A DNA stretch of 64,000 bases from Gammaproteobacteria bacterium (lineage in GTDB: Bacteria; Pseudomonadota; Gammaproteobacteria; Steroidobacterales; Steroidobacteraceae). The stretch spans positions 1 to 64,000 of the forward strand of contig VGUP01000001.1 of NCBI GenBank assembly GCA_016874175.1, in the 5' to 3' direction. Positions 33,253 through 41,544 of this stretch are shown here, one piece after another (the first letter of the stretch is position 1; every line of letters begins with the position of its first letter). The notes beneath the pieces were generated by a model, which worked only from the letters and a program-made list of their open reading frames with translations, was not told the origin of the DNA and made no database searches. The position numbers and the translations under genes are program-made.

Positions 33253-33762
33253 ATGCAGCGCAAGGTTCACGTTAGGCTTGCGTTCGCGCGATGGGCGACT
33301 GCGGCTGCGCTGCTGGCGACCCTGCTGCTTGTGGGCTGTGGCTTTCATTTGCAAGGCGCGGTACCGCTCGCCGCCGACCTGCGGCAGCTTGCTTTGCGTG
33401 CGCCCGATTCGCAGAGCGACTTCGTACGTGCCATGCGGCGTGCCTTGCTTGATGCCGGGGCGCAGCTGCAAACCAGCAGTAACGCGCAGCTTATCATCGA
33501 GCGCGATGAATTATTGGAGCGCGTCGCCTCGGTCTCGGCACGCAACGTGCCGCGCGAATACGAGCTCACCTACATCGTGCGGTTCTCGCTCAGATTCGGT
33601 AACGAAACGCGTATCGACGCCGAAGAAATCACGGTGACTCGCGATTTCAGTTTCGATGAGCGTATTATGCTCGCCAAAGAGCGCGAGCGAGAGCAGCTGC
33701 GTGCCACTTTGGCGCAGGAGGCGGCCGGTATCGTGCTGCAACGTCTGGCGAGTCAGCGCTGA
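33253..33762 (+). CDS. lptE: LPS-assembly lipoprotein
   Basis: LptE plugs LptD in the outer membrane and completes LPS export. The 169-residue product begins with a signal peptide and lipobox (ATLLLVGCGFHLQG), and the GFHLQG start of the mature protein is the family hallmark. It follows leuS by 4 nt, the usual gammaproteobacterial neighbour. Confidence 0.93.
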   Translation: MQRKVHVRLAFARWATAAALLATLLLVGCGFHLQGAVPLAADLRQLALRAPDSQSDFVRAMRRALLDAGAQLQTSSNAQLIIERDELLERVASVSARNVPREYELTYIVRFSLRFGNETRIDAEEITVTRDFSFDERIMLAKEREREQLRATLAQEAAGIVLQRLASQR

Positions 33763-33772
33763 GCGGGGCGGC

Positions 33773-34255
33773 GTGCGCCTGATCGACGTATCGTTGCGCG
33801 CTGCCCTCGACGGCTTGTTCGCCGGCTATGGACTCACCATCGCGGATGTTGCTGCGGATGCGGCGATTCCGGGATCCTATTGGGGTGAATGTGAGGCCGG
33901 ACTCATTGGTTCCACGCTTTACTTGCGAGCCGATACCCCGCTTCACTCGGCGCTGCACGAGGCGGCCCATTACGTATGCATGGATGACGTGCGACGCAAC
34001 GGTTTAGAGCGTGACGCGGGCGGTGATGTCGCCGAAGAAAACGCGGTCTGCTATCTGCAAATTCTTTGGGCAGATGCCTTGCCTGCGGTCGGACGGGAAG
34101 AGCTGATGACCGATATGGATGCCTGGGGCTACAGCTTCCGCTTGGGTTCGGCGGCGCGCTGGTTTGCAGAAGACGCGGCGGATGCGCTCGAGTGGCTGCA
34201 GCGACGGCAGCTGATCGATGTCGCGGGTCGATTGCAACTTCAGCGCGCTGCGTAG
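33773..34255 (+). CDS. Small HEXXH protein, putative metallopeptidase
   Basis: The likely start is GTG 33773 (VRLIDVSLRAALDGLFAGYG), with a G-rich Shine-Dalgarno before it; the ORF-track start lies inside lptE. The 160 residues contain LHSALHEAAHYVCMD, a clean HEXXH zincin motif, followed about 25 residues later by GDVAEENAVCYLQILWAD, where a glutamate could be the third ligand (gluzincin pattern). No signal peptide or TM segment is seen. It follows lptE by 10 nt and overlaps the convergent pip by 16 nt. I do not recognise a named family. Confidence 0.65.
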   Translation: MRLIDVSLRAALDGLFAGYGLTIADVAADAAIPGSYWGECEAGLIGSTLYLRADTPLHSALHEAAHYVCMDDVRRNGLERDAGGDVAEENAVCYLQILWADALPAVGREELMTDMDAWGYSFRLGSAARWFAEDAADALEWLQRRQLIDVAGRLQLQRAA

Positions 34256-35196
34256 CGATCGGCAGTCGTAATCAGTTCGCTCAGGATGCCGGGCTCGAAC
34301 GCCGAGTGACCGGCTTCGCTGACGATGCGCAGGTCCGCTTCCGGCCAGGCACGATGCAGATCCCAGGCGCTTTTCATTGGGCAGACGACATCGTAGCGAC
34401 CCTGCACGATGGTGCAGGGCAAGTGGCGAATACGTGGTACGTCGTCGAGCAACTGGCTGGGGGTGCGCAGAAAGCCGCCATTGATGAAGTAGTGGCACTC
34501 GATCCGTGCAAACGCCTCGGCGACCGAGCTTTCTTCGAATTTGGCGACGTAGTCCGGATTGAGTCGTAAGAAGCTGGTCGCCCCTTCCCAGATCGACCAA
34601 GCACGCGCGGCCTGTTTGCGCACTTGGCTGTCGTCGCTGGTCAGTCGCTGGTAGTAGGCGCGCATCAGATCGTAGCGGTCTGCGGGTGGAATGGGTTTGA
34701 GGAATTCTTCGTAGAGGTCGGGGAACAGCGCGCCCGTGCCATCCGCTGTTTCATAGAACCAGCGGAACTCCCAGGGACGCACCAAAAAAATGCCGCGCAG
34801 TACGAGTTCGGTGACCCGCTGCGGATGAGTTTGCGCATACGCCAGCGCCAGAGTCGAACCCCAGGAGCCGCCAAACACCTGCCAGTGCTCGATACCGAGA
34901 TGCTTGCGCAAAGCTTCGATGTCATCGACCAGATGCCACGTGGTGTTGTCGATCAGGCTGGAATGCGGACGACTCTTGCCGCAGCCGCGTTGATCGAAGA
35001 GCACGATCCGATAACGGTCCGGGTCAAAGAATCGACGCATGCGCGCGTCAGTGCCACCACCCGGTCCGCCATGCAGAAAAACCACTGGCTTGCCGGCGGG
35101 GTTACCGCTTTCTTCCCAGTAAATTTCGTGCAGGTCGGAGACGCGCAGCCAACCGCTGCGGCTCGGTTCGATGGGCGGATAAAGTTCGCGACGCAT
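34240..35196 (-). CDS. pip: Proline iminopeptidase
   Basis: This alpha/beta hydrolase (S33) removes N-terminal proline. The 318 residues show the oxyanion-hole region VVFLHGGPGGGTD, the family block RIVLFDQRGCGKSRPH, the nucleophile elbow GGSWGSTLALAYAQTHP (Ser about residue 112), Asp in VQGRYDVVCP and His in EAGHSAFEPGI. The length fits the 310-320 residue family. Confidence 0.95.
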   Translation of the reverse strand: MRRELYPPIEPSRSGWLRVSDLHEIYWEESGNPAGKPVVFLHGGPGGGTDARMRRFFDPDRYRIVLFDQRGCGKSRPHSSLIDNTTWHLVDDIEALRKHLGIEHWQVFGGSWGSTLALAYAQTHPQRVTELVLRGIFLVRPWEFRWFYETADGTGALFPDLYEEFLKPIPPADRYDLMRAYYQRLTSDDSQVRKQAARAWSIWEGATSFLRLNPDYVAKFEESSVAEAFARIECHYFINGGFLRTPSQLLDDVPRIRHLPCTIVQGRYDVVCPMKSAWDLHRAWPEADLRIVSEAGHSAFEPGILSELITTADRYAAR

Positions 35197-35230
35197 GCTT
35201 GCTGGGTTCCGTTTGCTCGGGTCTGCGCGG

Positions 35231-35575
35231 TCAGCGGCTCAACATCGGGCCGAGCGGCGCGCCACCGACCAGATGCACGTGCAGGTGATAGACCTCCTGA
35301 CCACCGTGCGTATTGCAGTTGATGATCAGGCGGTAGCCGTTCTCGGCAATACCCTCGCGCTTGGCGAGATCGCGCGCGACCGTGAACATGTGGCCGACTA
35401 GCGCTTCGTCGCTGTCTTCGATGTCGTTGGCGGTTGGGATTGGTTTGTTCGGCACGATGAGGATATGCACCGGTGCCCGTGGATGGATGTCGCGGAAGGC
35501 GGTGACCCGATCATCCTGGTAAACGATGTCGCCCGGAATCTGGCGCGCGATGATTTTTTCGAAGAGCGTCGGCAT
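35231..35575 (-). CDS. hinT: HIT-family purine nucleoside phosphoramidase
   Basis: HinT hydrolyses AMP-lysine and AMP-NH2 type phosphoramidates. The 114 residues contain the histidine triad as [10 protein letters not shown] and the upstream [29 protein letters not shown], both diagnostic. It lies 15 nt downstream of the DUF3299 gene on the same strand, so it may be co-transcribed. Confidence 0.95.
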   Translation of the reverse strand: MPTLFEKIIARQIPGDIVYQDDRVTAFRDIHPRAPVHILIVPNKPIPTANDIEDSDEALVGHMFTVARDLAKREGIAENGYRLIINCNTHGGQEVYHLHVHLVGGAPLGPMLSR

Positions 35576-35590
35576 GGCGGGTCGAATGGA

Positions 35591-36169
35591 TCAGTATTTG
35601 TAGATTTCGACTTTGTTGGCGTCGAGCTGATACGCCGCAGCACCGAGACGCGTCGTTTTGTTGGTGGTTTTCATGCGGCCCGTAATCCAGTACGCCTCAT
35701 AGATGGAGTCGAGGGCGACGCCCTTGGTCATACGCACGTAGACGATCTGGTTCGGTGGCGGTGGCGGTACGTGGATACAGGCGCCGAAATAGGGCACTAG
35801 GAAAAACTCGGTCACCAGACCGTCTTTGCCAACATCGAGCGGGACGATGAAACCCGGAATCTTGATGTTGGAGCCTTCGAGGGTTTTGTTGATGGAGAAA
35901 TCCATCACCTGTTGGGCGGCCATACCGCCTTCGCCGAGATAGTCGTGCACCGCTTGTAGTGGCGCTGCGGCAAAGCGCTCGCGGGCATCGGGCGGCAGCA
36001 GCTCGTCCCAATCGATTTCGCGAGCGGCACCCGGCACCGTATTCTTTGGAGTCGCGGCAGGTGCCTGGGTGTCAACAACCGGCGGGGTGATGCCTTGGGC
36101 GCTGGTGGCGACCATGCCCAGCAGCATCACGGCGGCAAAGAAAGCTGAAAAAAGACGGTTGGTAGTCAT
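35591..36169 (-). CDS. DUF3299 secreted protein of the Zrg-like cluster
   Basis: I start at ATG 36169 (MTTNRLFSAFFAAVMLLGMVATSAQG), a Sec signal peptide, with GCGAG about 7 nt upstream. The 192-residue product continues with EIDWDELLPPDARERF and IKIPGFIVPLDVGKDGLVTEFFLVPYFGACIHVPPPPPNQIVYV, the DUF3299 core with a conserved Cys-x-His. It follows the FtsX-like permease by 65 nt. In this gene order it is probably a periplasmic accessory of the ABC system. Its molecular role is unknown. Confidence 0.85.
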   Translation of the reverse strand: MTTNRLFSAFFAAVMLLGMVATSAQGITPPVVDTQAPAATPKNTVPGAAREIDWDELLPPDARERFAAAPLQAVHDYLGEGGMAAQQVMDFSINKTLEGSNIKIPGFIVPLDVGKDGLVTEFFLVPYFGACIHVPPPPPNQIVYVRMTKGVALDSIYEAYWITGRMKTTNKTTRLGAAAYQLDANKVEIYKY

Positions 36170-36234
36170 CGACATCTCGCTTATCTGTAATGGCTTATCT
36201 GCAAAATCTTTGGTAGCTACAGCAGGCCCTGATG

Positions 36235-37497
36235 TCAGACCCTGATGGTGAGTCCGTCGCTCAAGGTATTTCGGTAGGCACGCCACGCCGGCAACACCCC
36301 AATGAGCAGGGCGGAGACGATGATCGTGCCCAGAATGGCGAAATCGTAACCCGTGAGACCACCGGGATCGAGGAAGATTCCGAAACGGCGCTCGAGCAGG
36401 GGCTTGCCAGCGAAGATCAGGCTATAGCAAATGGCGACCCCGGCGGCGACGCCGGCACTTGCCAGCATGCCGGTCTCGGCCACCAGCAGCGTGAAGACAT
36501 GGCGAGGGCGTGCGCCCACTGAACGCAAGATGGCCATCTCACGCCGCCGCTCGTTGAGACTGGTGAGAATCGCGGTCAGCATGCCGAGCAGTCCGGCGAG
36601 CACCACAAACGCAGCGACGATCATCAGCGCGGTATCCGCGATACCGACCAGATTCCAAAGTTGGGTCAAGGCTACCCCGGGAATGATGGCGAGCAAGGGT
36701 TCCTGTCGGTATTCATTGATCGCCCGCTGCATGGTGAAGGTCATGACCTTGCTGCGCATGCCAACCATGAACGCGGTGATCGATTCGGGGGTGAGATCGC
36801 GGGCGCGGGCTTCTTCGGCGCTCACCCGCCCACCCGGCAGGGCTTGCATGCCGCTTTGCCAATCGATGTGGATCGCGGTGATAGCTTCGAGTCCGACATG
36901 CACAGTGCGATCAATCGGTGTGCCTGTCCGCTCGAGTACGCCGACCACCGTGAAGGGTTTGTCTTCGTGCTGCGCAAAGCTCACGTTGCCAAGGCCATGC
37001 GCGATGATGATCTTCGAGCTAGCCTTGCAGCCGAGCTGCTGCGCGACATCGGCGCCGATGACGGCATCGTACAGGTCAGTGAAAGGCCGCCCTGCGGCAA
37101 ATACCATCTTGCGCTCGCCGGCAAAGCGGTAGTGTTCAAAATATTGATCAGTGGTGCCCATGACCCGAAAGCCACGGTACGAGTCACCGAGCGAGATCGG
37201 AATGGTCCATTCGACATCAGGATGGCGCGCGATTTTTTGATAACTCTGCCAGCTGACGTTGGCGGTTGCGTCCCCGACCCGAAACACCGAATAAAGCAGC
37301 AGATTGAGTTGACCCGACCGCGCGCCGACGATTAGGTCGACGCCCGAGACGGTATTGGCGAAACCTTCGCGGGCCGCGGTGCGCATTTTCTCGACACCGA
37401 GCAGCAGGGCGACACTGATGGCGATAGCGCTGATCGTGAGCAGCGCAGTGGTACGTCGGTTGCGCAGCGAGCGCAGGGCGAGCAGCAGGGTTTTCAT
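36235..37497 (-). CDS. FtsX/MacB-type ABC transporter permease
   Basis: The 420 residues have an N-terminal TM helix (TTALLTISAIAISVALLLGV), a large periplasmic MacB_PCD domain (residues about 45-270), then three TM helices in the FtsX domain (VAAFVVLAGLLGMLTAILTSLNERRREMAILRSVGA, the last part being the coupling region). I chose ATG 37497 (MKTLLLALRSLRNRR); GTG 37521 overlapping the ATPase stop is possible. This class moves substrates by mechanotransmission rather than channel import. It is the partner of the adjacent ATPase. Confidence 0.88.
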   Translation of the reverse strand: MKTLLLALRSLRNRRTTALLTISAIAISVALLLGVEKMRTAAREGFANTVSGVDLIVGARSGQLNLLLYSVFRVGDATANVSWQSYQKIARHPDVEWTIPISLGDSYRGFRVMGTTDQYFEHYRFAGERKMVFAAGRPFTDLYDAVIGADVAQQLGCKASSKIIIAHGLGNVSFAQHEDKPFTVVGVLERTGTPIDRTVHVGLEAITAIHIDWQSGMQALPGGRVSAEEARARDLTPESITAFMVGMRSKVMTFTMQRAINEYRQEPLLAIIPGVALTQLWNLVGIADTALMIVAAFVVLAGLLGMLTAILTSLNERRREMAILRSVGARPRHVFTLLVAETGMLASAGVAAGVAICYSLIFAGKPLLERRFGIFLDPGGLTGYDFAILGTIIVSALLIGVLPAWRAYRNTLSDGLTIRV

Positions 37498-37517
37498 GCA
37501 GCCTGTCCCGCGCGCGC

Positions 37518-38222
37518 TCACGTTCGTCCCGCACGGTTCAGATCACCCAAAGAAACCACCCGATCGAAAAGGTGGCCGAGCGAGGTGTCGTGGCTGACGA
37601 ACAGCAGCGTCGAACCTTGAGTTCGACACTCGCTCATCAGCAGTTGCAGAAAATCTTCGCGCGCATCGTGATCGAGCGACGAGGTGGGTTCATCGGCAAC
37701 AATGATTTCGGGTTTGCCGAGCAGGGCGCGTGCCGCTGCGACTCGTTGTTGTTGTCCGATGGAGAGCTCGGTGACCGGACGGCCGAGCAGGTCGCTGGCA
37801 CCAAGCCCGAGGGCTGCGAGCAAGCGTCGTCCCTCAGCTTGTAAATCGCCGCCAACGCGGGCTGCACGCGCGGGTGAAAAACCGGCGGGCAACAGGACGT
37901 TTTCGAGCACGCTCAGATAGGGGATGAGGTTGAACATCTGGAAGATGAAACCCAGATGCTCGCCGCGGAAACGGTCGCGCGCGCTGGCCGAGAGCGCACT
38001 GATCTCGATGCCGAGCAGACTGACCTCGCCACGTGCTGGTGTGAGGACGCCGCCCAAGAGGCCGAGCAGGGTGCTCTTGCCGCTGCCGCTCGGGCCGCGC
38101 AGGAACACGCGCTCGCCGCGAGCAACGCTGAATTGCTCGATTTCGATGACCAGTGCTTTGCCCGGCCAGGCGAACAGTAGGTCGCGGGCGCGAATGGCCA
38201 GCGCGGGGGTCGAGTCAGTCAC
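37518..38222 (-). CDS. LolD/MacB-type ABC transporter ATPase
   Basis: The 234 residues show Walker [12 protein letters not shown] near residue 43, Q-loop IFQMFNLIPYLSVLEN, signature LSIGQQQRVAAARALL and Walker B EIIVADEPTSSLD, then the H-loop LLFVSHD. The signature has LSIGQ instead of LSGGQ. It is encoded just before its permease and after the DUF2796 gene. Confidence 0.9.
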   Translation of the reverse strand: MTDSTPALAIRARDLLFAWPGKALVIEIEQFSVARGERVFLRGPSGSGKSTLLGLLGGVLTPARGEVSLLGIEISALSASARDRFRGEHLGFIFQMFNLIPYLSVLENVLLPAGFSPARAARVGGDLQAEGRRLLAALGLGASDLLGRPVTELSIGQQQRVAAARALLGKPEIIVADEPTSSLDHDAREDFLQLLMSECRTQGSTLLFVSHDTSLGHLFDRVVSLGDLNRAGRT

Positions 38223-38241
38223 GCCGTTACTTTACACGCCT

Positions 38242-38778
38242 TTACTTTAGCGGAACCCGCAGTTCACCGCCCTGCAGCGTTTGCTGGCGTTGTACCTGCG
38301 GGGTGATCAGATTTACCTCGGCGCGTTCGACTTCTTTGAGCTTACGCAGCGCCCAGATCTCGACCCAGGCGAGTGCGGCGGGATTGCTGCAGCGAAAGGT
38401 GTAGCGCGGTTGATAGTCCGCATGACCGGTGCCGAGCTTTGGTGCGCTGAAGTTCGCCGACTGCAGGCGACAGCCGGCGTTACTCGGCACCGCCAGCATC
38501 TCGCGACCGCCCGCCAGCCACGCGTGGGTGTCGGTGACGAGTTTGCGCTCTGCGTCGTTGCGCGGTGAACGCTCGAAGCCGAGCACGTTGATGGCAGGCG
38601 CATCGAGTTCCAGCGACAGCGTGTCGCCATCGAGCGCGATATTGAACGTCACCGCGCCGTGCTCGTGTTTGCCGTGTTCCAGTGAGTCGGTCTCTTGGTC
38701 GGCGGCGGTCAGCGTGAAGGGCGAAAGGAAGGGCGACAGTGAAATCAGTGCGAGCAGAAGTCGGGTGAGCAGTGACAT
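38242..38778 (-). CDS. DUF2796 (ZrgA-like) secreted metal-binding protein
   Basis: The 178 residues start with a signal peptide (LLTRLLLALISLSPFLSPFTLTAAD) followed by a histidine-rich stretch (LEHGKHEHGAVTFNIAL) and the DUF2796 core ELDAPAINVLGFERSPRNDAER, as in Vibrio ZrgA. That protein belongs to a zinc-regulated ABC cluster. AGGAG lies just upstream. It is the first gene of the minus-strand cluster, and a candidate Zur-like site overlaps its promoter. Zinc as the ligand is inference from the family and the histidines. Confidence 0.85.
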   Translation of the reverse strand: MSLLTRLLLALISLSPFLSPFTLTAADQETDSLEHGKHEHGAVTFNIALDGDTLSLELDAPAINVLGFERSPRNDAERKLVTDTHAWLAGGREMLAVPSNAGCRLQSANFSAPKLGTGHADYQPRYTFRCSNPAALAWVEIWALRKLKEVERAEVNLITPQVQRQQTLQGGELRVPLK

Positions 38779-38795
38779 GGTGAACTCTCCTGTTT

Positions 38796-38812
38796 ACGAT
38801 ACTTTATAACGT
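38796..38812 (-). promoter_or_regulatory. Candidate Zur-like operator upstream of the DUF2796 gene
   Basis: ACGATACTTTATAACGT is an imperfect palindrome (ACGnTA...TAnCGT) with one strong TATAAC half resembling gammaproteobacterial Zur sites. It lies about 18-34 nt upstream of the DUF2796 start and overlaps an AT-rich, -10-like stretch on the minus strand, so a bound repressor would block transcription. Confidence 0.35.
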
Positions 38813-38879
38813 TTTCGGTATTCGCGTGTCGGAGTACCGCGGGGACCGCGTAGCTCGCGGATAATCGGCAACTCAGGCT

Positions 38880-39893
38880 ATGAAACTCGCCCTCAATAAC
38901 CTCGGCGCCCATCTCAAGCAGGCTGCGCAACGTGGCCAGCTCGCTGCCACCTATCTGGTGTCGGGCGACGAGGATTTGCTCGTTGCCGAGGCCTGCGATG
39001 CCATTCGCGCTGCCGCGCGGCAGGCGGGTTACAGCGAGCGCGAAGTCCATTTCCCTGAGCGCAATGCCGATTGGGCAGACATTGTCGCCTCGGCGGGATC
39101 GATGTCGCTGTTTGGCGATCGGCGGGTGATCGAGCTGCGTTTTTCAGGCAAGGCTGGCAAGGAGGGCGGTGCTGCATTGCAGTCGCTGATCGCGCGCGAG
39201 GGTGACGACACTTTGCTGTTGTTGATTACGCCGAGTCTCGACTTTGCCGCGCAGAGCACAGCTTGGGTCAAGGCCGTCGAGGCCAAGGGTGCGTGGCTGC
39301 CGATCTGGGAAGTGGGTCCGCGGCAGCTCGAGGGCTGGTTGTCGCAGCGCCTGCGCGCAGCCGGCCTGGACCCCAGTGCGGATGCCGTCACGCTGCTCGC
39401 GGCGCGTGTCGAAGGCAATCTGCTCGCCGCGCAGCAGGAGATCGAAAAACTCAAATTGCTGGTGCCGGCGGGTCGTCTCGATGCGGCCGCGGTGTTTAAT
39501 GCGGTCGCCTCGAGCGCTCGCTACGACGTGTTTGCACTCAGCGAGGCTGTAGTGACGGGCGATGCAGCGCGTGCATTGCGGATTCTTTCCGGTCTGCGCG
39601 GTGAGGGTACCGAGCCGACCCTCGTGCTGTGGGCGATCACTCGCGAGCTGCGAAATCTTTGGTCACTGAAACAGGGCGACGATCCTTCACGACGGCCAGG
39701 GCCACGTTTGACTTCGGCGCAGCTCGCCGCGCTCGAGCGTGCTCGACCGCGTGCATCGCGTTTGCCGTTCGCCAGACTCTCCTCACGGGCACTGCGTGCA
39801 GATCGCATGATCAAAGGGCGACTGGCCGGTGATCCTTGGGATGAGCTGACCCTGCTCTGCGCCGAATTTTGCGGCCTGCGTCCGGTTCGATGA
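38880..39893 (+). CDS. holA: DNA polymerase III delta subunit
   Basis: Delta opens the beta clamp within the clamp loader. The 337 residues match E. coli length (343), with YLVSGDEDLLVAEACDAIR near the start, SLFGDRRVIELRF and the C-terminal AITRELRNLWSLKQG region. It begins the holA-nadD-rsfS-rlmH-maf-rng operon with coupled junctions. A GATAAT hexamer at 38861 may be its -10 box. Confidence 0.95.
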   Translation: MKLALNNLGAHLKQAAQRGQLAATYLVSGDEDLLVAEACDAIRAAARQAGYSEREVHFPERNADWADIVASAGSMSLFGDRRVIELRFSGKAGKEGGAALQSLIAREGDDTLLLLITPSLDFAAQSTAWVKAVEAKGAWLPIWEVGPRQLEGWLSQRLRAAGLDPSADAVTLLAARVEGNLLAAQQEIEKLKLLVPAGRLDAAAVFNAVASSARYDVFALSEAVVTGDAARALRILSGLRGEGTEPTLVLWAITRELRNLWSLKQGDDPSRRPGPRLTSAQLAALERARPRASRLPFARLSSRALRADRMIKGRLAGDPWDELTLLCAEFCGLRPVR

Positions 39894-40576
39894 CGCTGAT
39901 GTCGGCAGCCGAAGACGCACCACTCGGAATCTTTGGTGGCACCTTTGATCCGGTGCACGTGGGCCATCTTCGCACGGGCTATGAACTGATGCGTGCCCTG
40001 CGGCTCGCCGAGCTGCGCTGGATCCCGGTGGGTAACCCGGGCCATCGCGACCCGCCACTGGCATCCGCCGAACTGCGCCTCGAGATGCTGCGAGTGGCCA
40101 TTGCAGGTCAACCTGGGTTCGTGCTCGATGATCGCGAGATCAGCCACAGCAGGGTCAGTTACACCATAGATACTTTGAGCGAGTTGCGCGGTGAGTATCC
40201 GCAGCGCTCGCTGTGTTTGCTGCTGGGTATGGACGCCTTTGCGAGTTTTACTTCCTGGCATCGCTGGCAGGAGATTTTTGCCGTGGCGCATGTGGTGGTC
40301 GCGCATCGACCGGGTTGGCAAGCACCGACCACCGGGCCGCTCGCTGCGCTGCTCGCCGAGCATGGAGTCGCCGATGTTGCCGAGTTGCATGCGCGCCGTG
40401 CGGGCTGCGTTCATGTGCGCAAGGTCACGCCGCTCGAGATTTCTTCGACCGATTTGCGCGAGCTGCTGGTGAGCGGTGGCGACCTGCGTTTTCTTGTACC
40501 GGAGCCTGTCCGCAGCATCATTCTCGAGTCGGAGTGCTATGCTCTCGCGCATGAACGAACGCAAACCCGCCCGTAA
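39890..40576 (+). CDS. nadD: Nicotinate-nucleotide adenylyltransferase
   Basis: NadD makes deamido-NAD from nicotinate mononucleotide and ATP. The nucleotidylyltransferase motif is GIFGGTFDPVHVGHLRTGYE, and the C-terminal motif is ISSTDLRELL. I chose ATG 39890, which overlaps the holA stop (ATGA); 228 residues. The next gene's start overlaps its 3' end by 38 nt. Confidence 0.95.
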   Translation: MTLMSAAEDAPLGIFGGTFDPVHVGHLRTGYELMRALRLAELRWIPVGNPGHRDPPLASAELRLEMLRVAIAGQPGFVLDDREISHSRVSYTIDTLSELRGEYPQRSLCLLLGMDAFASFTSWHRWQEIFAVAHVVVAHRPGWQAPTTGPLAALLAEHGVADVAELHARRAGCVHVRKVTPLEISSTDLRELLVSGGDLRFLVPEPVRSIILESECYALAHERTQTRP

Positions 40577-41042
40577 GCCCGTCCGCAAGACCGCCGCAAA
40601 ATCCGCGCGTAAATCCGCCCCTCGAGCTGCGACTCCGGGAAAGCCGCGCAAGCCTCCCGCCGCCAAACCGGCGCAAGCCAAGCATCGACGTCCGGCTGCT
40701 GTGCCGCCCGCGCTGCCCGTCGTACAGGCTGCACTCGCCGACATGAAGGCGGTCGATGTGCGCGTGCTCGATGTACGCGGCGTCAGCAACGTCGCCGACT
40801 TCATGGTGATCGCGAGCGGTACGTCGGACCGCCACCTGCGTTCAATTGCCGATCGCGTGGTGCACATGGTCAAGGCGGCCGGTCAGCGACCGCTGGGTGT
40901 CGAGGGCGAGCAGCAGGGCGAATGGGTGCTGGTCGATTTGCCGGATGTGATGGTGCACGTGATGTTGCCCCGCACCCGCGAGTTCTATCAGCTCGAGCAT
41001 CTTTGGGACGTGCCACGTCCGGCTGCGCGCGGCCGCGCCTGA
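40539..41042 (+). CDS. rsfS: Ribosome silencing factor with a basic N-terminal extension
   Basis: RsfS binds L14 and blocks subunit joining when nutrients are short. The family domain (about residues 62-160) shows KAVDVRVLDVRGVSNVADFMVIASGTSDRHLRSIAD and GEWVLVDLPDVMVHVMLPRTREFYQLEHLW. I chose ATG 40539 with CGGAG before it. That gives 167 residues, about 60 more than E. coli RsfS (105). The extra N-terminus is Lys/Arg/Ala/Pro-rich (RKPARKPVRKTAAKSARKSAPRA) and looks like a histone-type tail. Confidence 0.92.
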   Translation: MLSRMNERKPARKPVRKTAAKSARKSAPRAATPGKPRKPPAAKPAQAKHRRPAAVPPALPVVQAALADMKAVDVRVLDVRGVSNVADFMVIASGTSDRHLRSIADRVVHMVKAAGQRPLGVEGEQQGEWVLVDLPDVMVHVMLPRTREFYQLEHLWDVPRPAARGRA

Positions 41043-41073
41043 GAGCGCGTCGCTCGGCTGCGGGTTTTTTTTG

Positions 41074-41544
41074 ATGCGACTGCGCATCATCACGGTCGGC
41101 GCCAAGCAGCCGAGCTGGGTAGATGCAGCCGTCACCGATTATCTGCGCCGGTTCAAATCACCGTGGCGAGTGGAGCTGCTCGAGATCGAAGCCGCCACGC
41201 GCAGTGCCACGCGCAGTGCCGAGGTCGCGGTGCAGCGCGAGGGCGAGAGTGTGCTGGCCGCCTTGCGTGACCGCGAGCGGGTCATCTTGCTCGACGAAAC
41301 CGGGAAATCTTTGAGCACGCGCGAGCTGGCCAGCAAGCTCGAAGCCTTGGCGCGCGAAGCCCCCGATCTGGCCTTGCTCATCGGCGGTCCCGACGGGCAC
41401 GCGGCTGCCGTGCGCGAGCGCGCCGCAGCGAGCTGGTCGCTGTCGCGGCTCACGCTACCGCATGGACTTGCGCGAGTGCTGCTGGTCGAACAACTCTATC
41501 GCGCGCATACCTTGGCGAGCGGACACCCTTATCACCGTGACTGA
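41074..41544 (+). CDS. rlmH: 23S rRNA pseudouridine-1915 N3-methyltransferase
   Basis: RlmH is a SPOUT methyltransferase acting on helix 69 of assembled ribosomes. The 156 residues (ATG 41074) match E. coli (155), with the SAM knot at LALLIGGPDGHAA and the terminal LPHGLARVLLVEQLYRAHTLASGHPYHRD. Confidence 0.96.
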   Translation: MRLRIITVGAKQPSWVDAAVTDYLRRFKSPWRVELLEIEAATRSATRSAEVAVQREGESVLAALRDRERVILLDETGKSLSTRELASKLEALAREAPDLALLIGGPDGHAAAVRERAAASWSLSRLTLPHGLARVLLVEQLYRAHTLASGHPYHRD

